This document shows, piece by piece, positions 1-12,689 of a stretch of 64,000 nt of DNA; the stretch's first letter is position 1; each line of letters starts with the position of its first letter. A program made the translations under genes and the position numbers. This DNA is from Beverwykella pulmonaria (lineage: Eukaryota; Ascomycota; Dothideomycetes; Pleosporales; Melanommataceae): positions 912,220 to 976,219 of the forward strand of contig BCHH01000008.1 in assembly GCA_001599595.1 (NCBI GenBank), written 5' to 3'. Under the pieces are notes generated by a model. It ran no database searches. It saw only the letters and a program-made list of their open reading frames with translations, and was not told where the DNA came from.

Positions 1-158
1 CGAGAGTATCAAATGGTAGTCGCTTAAACGCCAGAAGGAAATGTCGAAATGCAAGCCGAACGCCAACGCTGTGGTTTTGAATGCCGCAGTTGACCAATAA
101 CGCCGTCAATCCGAGTCGCCATGAGCACAGTTAGGTATAATGAGGAAGGTGTGTACTT

Positions 159-2079
159 CTAGTACGAAGCCATCCTTCGCGTAGTCCCAATGCGGCCAAT
201 GTTGAAAATTGGTTCGTCACCGCCAAGGGTAAAGACGGTGCCGCTCCTTGAGCGACTAACAGCGGTAGGGCTGTCCTCCACCTGACAAGATTGCTGACCA
301 AATGCGAAAGTTTGAGCGCGATTAAGCTTAGAGCGTTGGCGCAGCTTGTTCATGCCACGCTCGCAATCGTTTTCGTGTTCTTTAGCGTCCATCCGAAGGT
401 AGTTTTGAGGGAAACAACGAGTTCGGTTCGACTCATAGAATGCGCTATAGCCACCCTCGAGAATGTACACCTCAGGATAAGTAAGTTGTGGGTAGCGATA
501 GGAGTTCATCTTTCTATCCTCATGACGCACAAACTTTGCCCTATAGCTAGTCAATATACAATCACCGATGCAACAATTATAGTAATGACTTACATGAGAG
601 GCGCACGATGCGCGGAGTATTCACAATGGAAGATTAATAAAGTATTAGATGGTGTGGGTTCGCTGAAGAGGGAAGCTGCAAGCTGCTCCTTCTCGCAAAA
701 GTTTGTTGCAGTCTCAATGTGGCCGCCTTCATATTCATATTCGAATCGACAATCAATGATGACGGTCTTGTCAAACGCGTGTTTATAGTCGCCGTTGAGA
801 ACACTGATTAGAGTGGCATCGGTGATACGTGGAATGCTGTCGGGCTCGTTTGGAGGCGTGAAATGCGGAAGGCGGAGAGAGGGTGCATCATCAATGTCCA
901 TCACGGCCTGCAGGCCACTTGGGGTGTAGTTATCCTTGTCCTGTTTCTGGTTCATCACGTCCTCTGGATGCTCGAACATACTGAGCGAGCGCCTGAACTT
1001 GCTAGGTCGTCGCGAGGGTGGTCCGACAGGCTTCCTCACATTGCCACTAAGGGGTGAACCGGTAGCACGAGACATGCTGGTAGTGATGCAGAATGACTTG
1101 GGTTTTGAAGATCCAAAAGACGGGTTCGAAAACGGCTTCCGCTCCTGAGGCGGCGACGGTGCGAAGCATTCGTCTAGTGATGTAGTGGATATATTAGAGA
1201 ATGTATCGTACCCAGCGCCAAACTTAAAGGTAGGTAACGGATTTTGCTCTCGTGACTTGAAGGATACCGTGTTAGTCGAGTGGTTTTTAGAACGTGCAAG
1301 GGATGGCCGAAGTAGCGCAGACTTCCTGCGCCTAGTACGCGTTAGCAGTGATTTATGACTGTCCAGGATATGATTACTCACTCAGCGGCGGAGACCGGCC
1401 TCTGAATTTCCAATTGATGGATAGGAAACTGAGGCGGAGGAGCAGCTTCACAAGGTGATATCATATCTTCCTCAACATCGGGTGTGATTGCGAGGGACCG
1501 CTCGGCGATGAAGCTAAAGGGCACTTTATGGGGCAACGGCGATATGTCCATGTTATCAGGCACGAAGGGAGACGATGAGGGAATTGGTGGTGTTGTAACA
1601 CCTTCCCATCGGACTGGTGGGGTCGTGGTTCCTTCTGCTTGGGTGCGAGTCAGCGCCTCCGGACTTGGACATGTACCTCCAATGCCTCGACCTCTTACCT
1701 CGATTGTACGATGGCTGGAACAGGTTCGATGTGAAAAGCGAGCGGCGGGGTGTGACGAGTTGGGGACTGGAACATTGTTAGTGAAGCTCCCTGGGTACCG
1801 CCATGCAGGGGGAATAACGCACCTCTGGTCGACATGCAAGTTGGAGGACATGTCGGCGGCGAGACTCGCGGTAGGCGAGGAGCCACGGAACGGCTGCAAT
1901 GTGAAGTAGTCGGTGCTCGGCTTCCGCATGCTCATGTCCCTAAAATTGAAGTTCTTCTGGCCGAATGCATTTGCGCCAAAGAGGGACTTGGAATTTGGCA
2001 CATCGCGTCGGAAGCCTCCCCAATGTCCTCCTGGAATCGGCGGTGGGTGCATCGCTGCAAGGGGCGAAGACATCTCCAT
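159..2079 (-). CDS. cdc25: M-phase inducer phosphatase Cdc25 (NimT/String family)
   Basis: Dual-specificity phosphatase that removes inhibitory phosphates from the mitotic Cdk1 and so triggers entry into mitosis. Three exons fit: 2079-1382, 1331-594 and 540-159, giving about 605 residues. Intron 1 (1381-1332) has a GTGAGT donor and a GCTAAC branch site; intron 2 (593-541) has a GTAAGT donor and splits the Met after the active site. The C-terminal half is a rhodanese-type Cdc25 domain with CRFEYEYEGGHI and the CX5R signature HCEYSAHRAP (catalytic Cys near residue 469). Exon 3 carries the family's PEVYILEGGY segment. The first 400 residues are low-complexity and Ser/Pro-rich, as expected of the regulatory N-terminus. 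The start follows the family-like opening MEMSSPLAAMHPP. Identification is firm; exon junctions are inferred. Confidence 0.93.
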
Positions 2080-5000
2080 GATGGTGTGGGTGAAGGGCCG
2101 GTCTGGCGAGGTCGTTGCGGTGACGCTGTAAACGAGGGTGGGCTTGTCGTCTCGATTCTCTTGCGGGTGTTGACGCGGCGGCTGATCACTACTTCACTGC
2201 TCGGGCAGCGGATAAGCATGCAAAGACGAGAAAACTAATTCCAATCCAAAGATGCTAGCAGCAGAGAGCCCCAAGCTTCGGACAGCTGTAGGAAGAGGTA
2301 CCGGAGGGGTGGTTATCGTCTCGCAGCAGACATGAAGCTCAGCAGGCAGGGTCGTGAGTTCCGTTGGTGGAGATCAGGGAGCGAATAGCGACTGCCCGGG
2401 TAGATGTCCAAGGTGTCCAACGAATTCGACGAGCTGCCTGTGCCAACGTCTGCTTTAAGGAAGGGAGGAAGGCCTTCTTGGGAACGGAGAAGGACGAGAG
2501 AGAAGGAGAGAAGGGCAGCGGAAGGTGATGAAGCTATGCCAAGGTGCTTTGCTTCGCTGCTACGGTGATGGTGCTGCAGGCCCGCTCATTGGCTTAGCGC
2601 GCACTGGCCCAAGCTGATCCTTGAAGCGCTTGCGCACACGCCCTCACCGAGCATTATTATGCCTGTCCGCGGCTCTGCCAGCAGGAGGCCACGGGAAGAT
2701 GGTTTGCCTGGCTGTCCCAGTCATCCAGGCTTACCTACTGGCAGCTATACTACAACCAACAACTGCTGTACCTGAGCGGTTGACACTGGCATGCACGCAG
2801 ACGTTGGTGGTCGTCCACACAGAGCCCGCGATCTTGCAGCTCGCGCTCGCATAATAGCTCTGCAGCTGCAGCTAGTTGTCCAAGTAACAGTTCACGCTCG
2901 TCACTCAGGCCGGCAGGCCCAAAAGCAATCTCCATCTAACGCCATTCGTCGCAGCGGGCGGCGCAGCTTCAATGCAAACGCCTATCCTCTGCCATGCCGC
3001 AGATCGGGGTTCAGGAATCTTGTACTTCGATTCAATATTTGGCCCACTCTGGCAGATGCAGTAGTATCATGTCCGCCAGAATTGGTACATGTGGCCTCTT
3101 GGTAGCATCTAAGTGCTCTCCAAAATTGACGCATGGCTGGCCATGCAAGCAGCCGAGGAAAAGCTGTTCATCGTCTTCCCATCTGCCCACCGAGGATGCC
3201 GTTGCCAGAGCAGAGGGGCACGGTGCACGCTCCCCGCGGGCATGTTGCCTGCAAAATGCGTATGAAACCACCAATTCTCCGCTTAAATTCAGCACCATCG
3301 AGCAAAATTCTCTCGAACCGCCTCTGTCCCGTGGTTCGAGCAACTGTCGCCCTGCGTCGTGCCGTCTCATAGGGATACCATTCCATCGGCGCGTAACCAC
3401 GCCTCCCAGCTTCCTTAGAGCTTCTATCTACGTGACGACGCCGACCATTTGCCGTATTCGCATCTCAGATCAGCTCGTGACGCCGTTCGTCATTGTGCAC
3501 CTTGGCGCCTACTGCCAGGGAAGCTCCCTTGAATCATGCTGTGGCTGTTTCTTACTTGGATCCCTCCCAGGAAGAATACGCTATGCTCTGTCCCTGATTG
3601 GGCGGCCGGGAGATATACATCGTCTGAATTCGTGCAGCTTTGCCGATATCCCAGCGGTACACACTTGAGAAGGTGCTTGGTACGGCCCGTTCGCCCTCAG
3701 CCTTAACCAAATATGGCCGCGTAAAACCGGATACGCATCCCTCTAACAGCGTCTATTCGTCTTTGGGATCGGTCTGCTTGCTGTGGAATCAGCGATTTCG
3801 CGATGGGTCGCGTCATAAGCAATAGGGCTGTTGCTGGGGAGCCGCACGTTTGCCGTCTTCCAAGCTGTTGCTTGTGGTTGAGCAGTTGGCAGTCGGCAAT
3901 TTGCAAGACAATCGCACGTCGCAAGTTATCGATGCACAAGAGTTTGCGTAATTCGGGGCTTCCGAGGGCATGTCGCCATTGAAGTGTGGGCGGGCTGAGA
4001 AAAGATCGAGAACTCGCCGGACCTACACGCGTGGGGAATGGAACGCTCCACACCCAACAAGCCGCTTGCATAAATCTTTCACCGGCGGTGGGTCCCAGCA
4101 TTTGGACCCCACCAAACAGCTGAGTACCCCTCCTCTGGGATGCTGACAGGCTGGCTGCATTGGCGCTTGCAGGCTTCAAAACGCAGACAGCCGGTCGCGT
4201 GTCCTCTCCGGGTCAACGCGCCTCGCTTGATGTAAACAAACCACCTAAAGTGCCAGATCCCGTGATCTCACGCAGCCAAGCACCCGAGCCGCGACATGGA
4301 TATAATTTTTACCCCAGACCAGCTGCAAGAGAACTCGTGTTTCACAGTCCGGAACTGCACGGTGACTGATAAATCAGGCCTGAGCCCACTCATTTCTCAT
4401 CGAATCCAGCATGGTTCGGTCCAGGGCTGCCGAGTTATGCTACCGTCGACGAGTCTCAGGCCTCTCGCCCACAGCCCTGAGGTGGGCCGCTCTGTGTGAA
4501 CGGATGTTCCAGCTGCAAAGGGAGTCTTTGGGCCGTGTCATTGAGGCTCAGCGAAGGAAGATTTGACAGCTGATTCCAGCTGCTTTAAGCTTCGCGCGTT
4601 GCGTGGCCGCGATAGGCTCCCGTTGCCATCGTGAATCCTTCAAAAAGGCCCAATCAGAACACTGAGGCAATTGTCAACTCGCCCAGCATCATTTATCTAC
4701 AACTCTCTCCGGTTTCACATGGCGAGGTGGTTCACTGGTCACACTTGCCATGGGTATCTCGAATCCGCGAACGATGATTTGCAAGTCATTGTGGGGCCAA
4801 GATCACGAAAGCTCTGAAGGGAGGAGTGATGCCCTTTTGCTCTTTTTAGAATGGTGCCCTTTTGCTCCTTTTAGAGGAGTGATAGATTTAGACCCTTTAC
4901 CTTGCATATTGTTTTGTTGGTAATATGCAACAAATGTCCGGAATCCGATTTGGATACGTTCGGTCACCACAGAAAAGAACGACAGCGCTCTCGAGACAGG

Positions 5001-5361
5001 AAACTTGACAACTGGCCATAGTCAAACTGGTGGATATGGTGAAAATCTGCGAGGTCAAGTTGATCGATCCTTTTGCACCTGGCCTCTAAGTATTTATCTG
5101 TATTACGAGTTTTTGGTAGGAACAGCCACAGAATTCGTCATTGCATGCGTACTAGACAAAGTGCAGAGAATGAATAAATGCCACGTAAATTGAAGAGCTT
5201 CACTCAAGGAGAGTCACGACCAACGATGGGATTGTGAAGCGGAAAAAGGCGCTAGTTTATCGATAAGCAGGGTCCAAGCTCTACTAATTTTTTTCGCGAA
5301 AGCTTCCTGCTACCACATCTCTCGACAACTCAACAATCAAGACGACGGAGAACTTACGGAA
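2080..5361. other. Gene-free stretch (3.3 kb) between cdc25 and POL5
   Basis: Only short or unrecognisable ORFs occur here; the longest (3703-4179, minus, 158 codons) has no family features. It presumably holds the cdc25 5' region and the POL5 promoter. A partly duplicated 24-bp unit (GCCCTTTTGCTC repeated) lies at about 4828-4876. I see no RNA gene. Confidence 0.5.
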
Positions 5362-8300
5362 ATGGGTTCAAAGACTGTAAAAAGGGGACGGGAGTTTAGC
5401 CATGGAGAAGATGCGTTCGAAGCCCCTATCAAACGACGCCGACAGGCCAATGAAGCGGACCTCGAGCTCATGAAACTTTACGAAGATCTTGCCGCTGAAT
5501 CAGACAAAGTACGCCTGGACGCTGCCAAGCAACTCATTGTCAAATTCTCCCCAGAGAATGGGCCTACGGCGCACGAAGTGGAAAAGGTGTTGCATCGTCT
5601 GATCCGCGGCCTCTGCAGCCAGCGTAAAGCTGCCCGCGTGGGATTCTGTATAACTCTCACAGAGTTGCTGCGACAGCTCTTTGGCCAGAACAGGACTCCA
5701 ATCCATGGTTTCAATCTCGATGTAAACAGTATACTCGAGATGATTGAGAAGAAAACCAAGGTCGAAGGCAATGTGCCGGGACAGGTCAGAGTTTCATGGC
5801 ACAGCTGCAAAAATGCATACTAACTCAGTCACAGGAGAGGCGAGACCATCTCATCGGCAAATTGTTCGGATTCAAGGCCATCATGCAGTCTTCAATACTC
5901 ATCGAACCTCAATTGTCTCTGGAATGCTGGAATAAGACTTTAGATCAAATATATAGAATGGCACGCGACGTTCCATGGCTTCGTGAGGAATGCGGTTTGG
6001 TTCTCGTTGAAACTGTCAAGAGTTCAGAATCCAAATCAGAATTCCAGATATGTGCACAGGAGCTGATACAACGTCTCATCTCACATCAGCTTGTCAATAC
6101 CCCAGAGGGCGTTGCTATATGGCTTACAGTGCGAGCGCATTATGAATCAGTCCTTCCAGAGAATGTCTGGCACAAGAAGGATCCCCTTGCGAAGAAAGAG
6201 AGGACTAGGCTAGCCAAAATCTTGAAAGAAGACTTCCGCGCCGCATCGGACAGCGGAAAAGATGGCAATGTCAAGTCTGCAGCGGCCAATCCCAACCCAA
6301 TTTTTGCATGGAGTCTCGTTCTCTCCGAGATGTTACAGCGGGATGAGAGAATGAAAGACGATGAGAAAGACTCCGTGAAATCTGAATTCCCTCAATTTTG
6401 GATTGACACTGTAGACAGTGAGTTGAAGATATGCATTTGGACTGGCACCGGCTCACTATTATAGGCAATTTGTTTGCATCATCTGCTTCCCATGAGCGTA
6501 AAGCGTGGGGGTTTAAACTCTTTGCTAGCTTGATTGTGGATGTTCCAAAGTGGGCTATTCCAGCACTCTTCAGTCCAAACCTCATGCGGACCTTGATCAA
6601 TCAAAGCAGAAAGGAAGATAGATTTCTTCATGCTGCTGCGTTGACTGCTTTGAAAGCGGTTCAGCTCAGGGTTCAGGACAAACCAAGCTCGGCACCGTCC
6701 ATATTTCTTTCGCTCACCACAAAAAACGGAACAGTCGATCTTGATAAGCTAACCAAAACTAAGACACTGGAGCAAATCTTGGTATCGGCCGATGATGAAG
6801 CCTTGAGGAAAATCGTCCGAAATCTAAACTCGGTAATTCTTCGTCCGGAGGCTCAGAATCAAGCCACCGCGGATACCCGTAGACAAACGATTGCGGATAT
6901 GCTTCTGAACACTGTGCGAAGCTACACTCGTTATGACGATCTCTCTACTTCTTCAGGTGAAGACGATACCTGGTTACACAAGACGCTAGAGCTGATGGTC
7001 GAACATGCGTATTTTGTTCCGAGTCGTACAGCGAAGACGAGCAAGGTACCCTTACCTGCTCTCAGTGACTCGAGCCGAAAGGTGTTCCGAGAACGGCTAT
7101 CTTCCTGTCTTACCCGGCTACTTGGGGTCAAGACTGAGCAACGCACATCTTTCGCTTTATTGGTCATAGGAATGATTCGCTCAAAAGCGACCTTGTCTAA
7201 AAACTTGGAACTGGTTTTCAAAGCAGAGGAGTCAGTCATGAAGACAGTAGACAAGGCTTTCAAATCCCTGGATGCTATAGCCGCTAAAGTATGTACACTC
7301 GCTTTCCGTAGTGATTGTTTTTCTAACAGGTTATCCTTCAGGGCACTAAATCAGGCAAGGAGTTGGCAGCGGAAGGCTTCATACTCTTATACTGCCTCAC
7401 ACTTCTTCAGGTGTATGACGGCGATGGAGACGCTATCATGATGCTTGACGACCTTGATTCATCACGCAAAGCTATGCTCAAAACCAAAAGTTCATCCGAA
7501 ACACATGGCCGCAACACCTTCGTCGAAATTATATTGACCTTCCTGGGAAATCCTCGGACGCTTTTTCGAAAGATAGCAGAGGAGGCCTTTACTATCTTCG
7601 TGTCGGATATCACATCAGATGGCTTGAGCTCGTTGACAGATGTGCTCGACACAGATGAAAACCAAGCTGGTCAGAGGGAGCTCTTCAACCAAGGCGATGA
7701 CGAGGTGGAAGACGGCGATTCCCATGATGGAGTGGACGAAGACTCAGACGTTGAGATGATTAGTGAACAAGATGGCGATGACAACGAACCGTCTAGTGAC
7801 TCTGATGATGAAGATGATGAAGATGAGGACGATGAGGACGATGAGGACGATGATGATGAAGAAGAAGATGAGGAACTGAACAACTTTAACAATTTACTTG
7901 CACTCACGCTGCGGACATCGAAGCCTTCTGGAGACGGTCCCCCCTCGGACGAATCATCAGACGACTCAGATATGGATGACGAGCAGATGATGGCCTTGGA
8001 TCCCCATCTCACGAAGATTTTCCAACAGAGAAGCCAGGTCACAAGCAACAAGAAGGACAGAGAGGATGCCAAGCAAACGGTAGTCCAATTCAAGTCCCGT
8101 GTGCTCGACCTCCTGTCCATATACATGGAGAAGCAGTACTCGAATCAACTTACTCTCGAAGTCATTCTTCCAGTCCTGCGACGTATTCGGGCTAGCTCCA
8201 ACAAGCAGGTAGCGGACAAAAGCTTCAAGCTGTTGAAAACGTACTTTGACGTACGCTCACACCATAAAGCCCCGCTCCCAAAGCCAGATGAGCCGGAGAA

Positions 8301-8562
8301 CGTCTGGGAGATCCTGAAAGGCATTCATGAGGAGGCAAAGATGGGGGGTGGATCGAATCTCCACGCCACTGCATGCAGTAGCGCAAGTCTACACGTTGCT
8401 AAGATCTTGATCGACCTGGACAAGAACAATTATGCGAAAGTGGTCGATATATACTCGGAGAGTCAAAAGCTTTGGTTCATGGACAAAAAGTCTGGCATTC
8501 AGCCTGTTCTTTTCACCAACTTTCAGAATTGGTCAATATCTGCCCAGAAGCAAGGGAAGTAG
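5362..8562 (+). CDS. POL5: Nucleolar protein Pol5 (MYBBP1A family)
   Basis: Pol5 is named as a DNA polymerase (phi) but acts in rDNA transcription and ribosome assembly in the nucleolus. Four exons fit: 5362-5784, 5835-6417, 6465-7288 and 7342-8562, giving about 1016 residues, close to the yeast protein's length. All three introns (50, 47 and 53 nt) have good donors, and intron 1 has a TACTAAC branch site. The N-terminus has a basic KRRR stretch followed by the family's armadillo-like helical region (segments such as RLIRGLCSQRKAARVGF). Around residues 725-790 lies a long Asp/Glu run, the acidic domain typical of Pol5. The segment FILLYCLTLLQVYDGDGDA is family-like. The acidic run makes an artefactual poly-Ser ORF on the opposite strand (7671-8126). 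Confidence 0.92.
7800..7875 (+). repeat. GAY-rich microsatellite inside POL5
   Basis: Short-period GAT/GAC/GAA/GAG repeats encode the acidic run of Pol5. They are likely to vary in length between strains while keeping frame. Confidence 0.8.
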
Positions 8563-8709
8563 GCTTGGTTATGGAGAAGAAACACCTCCATGGAAGGTAG
8601 TCTCAAGCTCTAGAATTCAACAAGGCGTGAATAAAGAGATGGTTGAGTATCAAAGTAGTGAATAATAACGAGCCGTCTTGACCATTATACATCTTGAATT
8701 TAGGGATGA

Positions 8710-8722
8710 CGCATATGAACAT
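8710..8722. repeat. Target-site duplication, copy 1 (LINE insertion)
   Basis: The 13-mer CGCATATGAACAT is repeated exactly at 9807-9819. This copy directly precedes the ATT triplet run that forms the 3' tail of the minus-strand LINE. Confidence 0.85.
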
Positions 8723-9806
8723 TATTATTATTATTATTTGCTGTCTGGTACCGGCCCTAGCTGGAGCCATGCAGATTATTGCCTAAGGAGAAACTTATCT
8801 ACGAGGAAACCCTTTTGTATGCCTCATATGCTGTTAGTACGACCTTAAGCGTATATAGCTATTTTCCTTAACAATCGACCGCCCGTCCTGTCACACTTGC
8901 CCCTGTATATAGGGGAAATCAAGAAAGAGGAATCAAGGATAAGTAGGTAATAGGATTATGAGAGAGAGGAAGGGGAGAGCCTAGGGACCAGGGTAGAATT
9001 CAGGCAGTCGTTTCATCGTCGTTACTCCTTCGCTCCCGCGTTGATAACCCGACTGCTTGCTGGTATTTGTCGACTGTCTCGTTCTCTAGCTCTTTTGCTA
9101 CTGTGGATTGCCGCAAAACGTTCTATTGTATGAACCACTTCGCTACTGCACCTACCTGTGGGGGTTCTCCTAACACGTCATGTAGGCGTTCGCCGCGAAG
9201 GCGGGGCAGTAGTGCTTCGCGGTCGTATCTTGGGCAGTGGAAAACTACATGTTGCACTGTCTGTTCGTGCCACCCACATGTGCATTCCTTTGCAATGCCA
9301 GGGATATGCCGGGTAGTTAGCCACCTATTCAGCCCTATTGCTTCAGTGCGCACAAGGAATAGTGTCGTTGACTGGGCTTTCGTAAGGTTGTATAGCTGGC
9401 GAGGGCTCTTCGCCCATGCTTCGCGTCCTTCGCCCATGCTTCGCGCCATGTTGATTCTCTTCGGTTTGCTCCGTGTTTGCGCCACCGTTTTGGTTGGTTG
9501 ATTGGTTGGTTCGGTTGGTTGGATTTAAGTTACTCTGTGGTTGCCGTCGGTGCTCTGCCTGTTGCTTATTCCACTCCCGCATATCGGCTAGCCTTGGTGG
9601 CTTTTCTAAGCATGTGTTTTGATGTCAGCGTGCCTGCTGTGCGAGCCGCGTATGGTATTGCCTGTTCCTCCGCCCATAGGTCTAGTGATGGACTCCTATC
9701 TCGCGTTCGATAGCTACACGGGGGTTTCCTTTTTAGGCTCCTGTAGCTTTCCGGAGGCATTTTTCTGCAAGTCTGCGAGTGGTTTTATCGTGCTAGCTAC
9801 TTGTGG
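8723..9806 (-). mobile_element. 5'-truncated non-LTR retrotransposon (LINE), decayed
   Basis: A roughly 1.08-kb insertion in reverse orientation between POL5 and UBP14. On the minus strand it ends with an (AAT)n tail at 8723-8737 and is flanked by 13-bp perfect direct repeats (8710-8722 and 9807-9819), the hallmark of target-primed reverse transcription. The coding remnant at 9485-9000 (minus) reads YNLTKAQSTTLFLVRTEAIG, IGLNRWL and CTCGWHEQTVQHVVFHCPRY. This is the C-terminal RNase H-distal and Cys/His region seen in fungal Tad/I-type LINE ORF2 proteins. A premature TAG interrupts it at 9125-9123, but the same frame then resumes to a terminal TGA at 9002-9000. Upstream frames (9566-9760, 9343-9582) hold further broken pieces. 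The copy is dead. Confidence 0.85.
9411..9450. repeat. Tandem duplication inside the LINE remnant
   Basis: Two adjacent copies of a 19-20-bp unit (TTCGCCCATGCTTCGCG) occur, followed at about 9490-9525 by GGTTGGTTGATTGGTTGG-type simple repeats. They lie in the degenerate part of the LINE and help explain its broken frames. Confidence 0.7.
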
Positions 9807-9819
9807 CGCATATGAACAT
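9807..9819. repeat. Target-site duplication, copy 2 (LINE insertion)
   Basis: Perfect 13-bp match to 8710-8722. It marks the 5' (truncated) end of the minus-strand LINE. Confidence 0.85.
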
Positions 9820-10058
9820 AGTTCCATATATACATACTGAAGCCTTGTGGGTTAACAAAATGGTCCCTGCCAAGACATTTGCCCCGCCAAAGCTATGGTA
9901 GCCTACGGAGCCTAGTTTCGTCATACAAGAGGTCTGCTTCAACAGACACACAAACACCAACGGCAATAACTTTTCCAACTCGCCATCTCTGCCTTGATTG
10001 AACGACAAACACACTTGACTGGAGATAATCCCCATTCATAAGTAAGAGTGAGGCAGAA

Positions 10059-12689
10059 ATGGCCTGCCGACACGTCAACGCCCCAGGCGAGTACCCCGCC
10101 TCCGTAGATACCTTGCACTTTCAGGATTAACGACTTTAGAGCTTCGCCCTCCCGGGCCAAATCAGTCTGTGTACCGTGAGGACTGCACGCAATGCTTCGA
10201 CTCTATCGTAAGCACCCACTCCTATCCTCCTCCAGAGTGCACTCCACAGAAGACTGAAGGAGCACTTAGGACGACCCCACTGGGCTGGATGTTTGCCTGT
10301 ACTGCTTCAATGGAGGTTGCACGAGCGAGCGAAACCACTCTCTCCTCCACGTCTCTTCCAAAAACCATCCTCTCGTCCTGAACATTAAGCGAACCCGGAA
10401 GAAGGTGAAGCGTGACGAACCACCGCAAAAGATCTCCAAGCTCGCTATTGCCGCCGAGACTGAAGCCGACCGCTATGACACCACCATCCAAGTGAAGTGC
10501 TACGAGTGTGGCATTGAAGATGTGGACAAGAGCTCAGGGAAGTTATCTCAGATCGTGGATGCCGTCCTGAAAGCAAATACATTCGCGCAGCAGCAAGAGG
10601 TCAAAGCTTGGGAGCAGGAGCTGACTGCCTGTGAGCACACTCTGTGTCTGGAACAAGATGGGGCTAGGCAGCTATCCCAGGATTTAGGACATTGCTCTGC
10701 TTGTGACCTCAAGGAGAATCTGTGGCTCTGTCTCACGTGTGGCAATCTAGGCTGCGGGCGGGCGCAATTTGGCGGGTCCGGTGGCAATGGTCACGGATTA
10801 CAACACAGGCAGACTTCAAATCACCCCGTGGCCGTCAAACTCGGATCACTGACCGCCGATGGAACTGCTGATATATACTGCTATGCATGCGATGAAGAGC
10901 GAGTAGATCCTGAGCTCCCGAACCACCTCCTGCACTGGGGGATCAACATCAAGGATAGAATCAAGACGGAGAAGAGCCTCACGGAAATGCAGCTCGAGCA
11001 GAACCTTCGGTGGGAGTTCTCCATGTTAACAGAAGATGGAAAGGAGCTGACTCCACTCTTTGGGGCGGGCTTCACTGGGTTGAAGAATCTGGGGAACAGC
11101 TGCTATCTTGCTAGTGTGTTACAGAGCCTGTTCTCAATGCCGGAGTTTGCAGATCGCTACAACCTTCCCGGCGAAACTCCCCCCAATACTCCCTTACCTG
11201 CTGAAGACCTAGAAACTCAACTTCGAAAGATTGCTGATGGGTTGCTTTCTGGCCGGTACTCCAAGCCTGACAGCGACGTCGTCGTGTCAGAGAACACTCC
11301 CAAGGAACCGCACCAAAAGGGGCTCGCCCCAGCAATGCTGAAACACCTGATAGGACGTGGACATTCCGAGTTCTCTACCATGCGACAGCAGGATGCTTTC
11401 GAGTTGCTTCTGCTCCTTCTCAAACTTGTCTCACGCTCCCAGCATGTCGCCCCTCACAAGGATCCTGTAGACGCATTCAGGTTCGTCATGGAACAACGAT
11501 TACAGTGCATGAATTGCAAGAAAGTCCGATATAGCACAGACGAGCAAGAGAACATCTCCATCCCTGTACCCATCCGACGGATACCGAAAGATGCAACGAT
11601 GGAAGTTACCGACAGCGACGGCAAGGAAAAGCAGAAAGACGAGTTCGAGCCTATTAGTCTGAAGGAATGCCTTGATAACTTCACGGCCGATGAAATGGTT
11701 GAGCTGACATGCGGTTCGTGTGGGAGCGAAGCCGGCTTCACAAAGAAGAGCATGTTCAAGACATTCCCTGCCGTGCTTGCCGTCAACGCGCGTCGCTTCG
11801 AAGTGGTGAATTGGGTTCCCACGAAGCAGGATGTTCCCGTTATTGTGGACGACGAGCCGATCTCTTTTGATGCTTATAAGTCCAGCGGCCTCCAAGACGG
11901 CGAAGAGACCCTTCCGGAAGGTGCTGATGCCGGTGGTGCTAGCGGTACTCCCAAATGGGTGCCCAACGAAGCAGCGCTGTCCATGCTCGAGGCAATGGGC
12001 TTCCCGCGCGTCAGATGTGAGAAGGCTCTTCATGCGACTGGTAATTCTGATCCGGATGCGGCATCAAACTGGTTATTCGCCCATATGGAGGACCATGACA
12101 TTGATGACCCTGTGGACTTCAACCCTGGTAGTGGATCCGGCGGTGGTGCGTCGACTGTGATTGATCCGGAGAAGATTGGTAACTTGTGCGCCATGGGTTT
12201 CAACACCCCCCAAGCTAGACAAGCCCTGAAAGAGACCAGCGGGGACATGGAGCGGGCTGTAGACTGGCTATTCAGTCATCCAGAAGCTGTTGGGGATTTC
12301 GAAGAAGGGAGCAGTTCTGAAGACGTACGTTGCTTGCTCTATCTGAGACGTATTTTGGGGAACTGGTGCGCTAACTGATTGTAGGTTATTATGGAGGGCA
12401 AGGAAATGTCGTTGCCTGGCAGCGACAAGTTGCCCGCCAAATTCCAACTTCAGTCAATTGTCTGCCACAAAGGAAGCTCTATTCACGCAGGGTAAGTATC
12501 CACTTGAGCGCTTTCTCTGCATGAATTGCTAACTAAATCACTAGACACTACGTTGCCTTCATCCGTAAGCAAATTCCCGACGAGCAGTCTGCATCATGGG
12601 TTCTCTTCAACGACGAAAAGGTAGCTAAGGCGGGAGACGTGGATGAGATGAAAAAGTTTGCCTATATCTATTTTTTCAGGCGTTTGTAG
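10059..12689 (+). CDS. UBP14: Ubiquitin carboxyl-terminal hydrolase Ubp14 (USP5 family)
   Basis: Cysteine protease that disassembles free polyubiquitin chains. Five exons fit: 10059-10086, 10140-10207, 10270-12324, 12385-12491 and 12545-12689, giving about 800 residues (yeast Ubp14 is similar). In order: an N-terminal variant Cys/His zinc finger (YREDCTQCFDSI, CLYCFNGGC), the ZnF-UBP domain (CSACDLKENLWLCLTCGNLG and downstream His residues), the Cys box NLGNSCYLASV (nucleophile near residue 310), two UBA domains (one with LEAMGFPRVRCEKAL, one with LCAMGFNTPQARQAL), and the His box GHYVAFIRK (His near 754). Intron 1 starts with GC (AG|GCGAGT), a GC-AG intron with a TTAAC branch site. The first exon is only 28 nt. 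The start MACRHV fits the family; the first two junctions are less certain than the rest. Confidence 0.92.

Noticed and set aside
3703..4179. 158-codon minus-strand ORF
   Set aside because: Unrecognisable sequence with no splice or conservation signs.
7671..8126. Poly-Ser ORF on the minus strand
   Set aside because: It is the mirror of the acidic run of POL5 and has no independent support.
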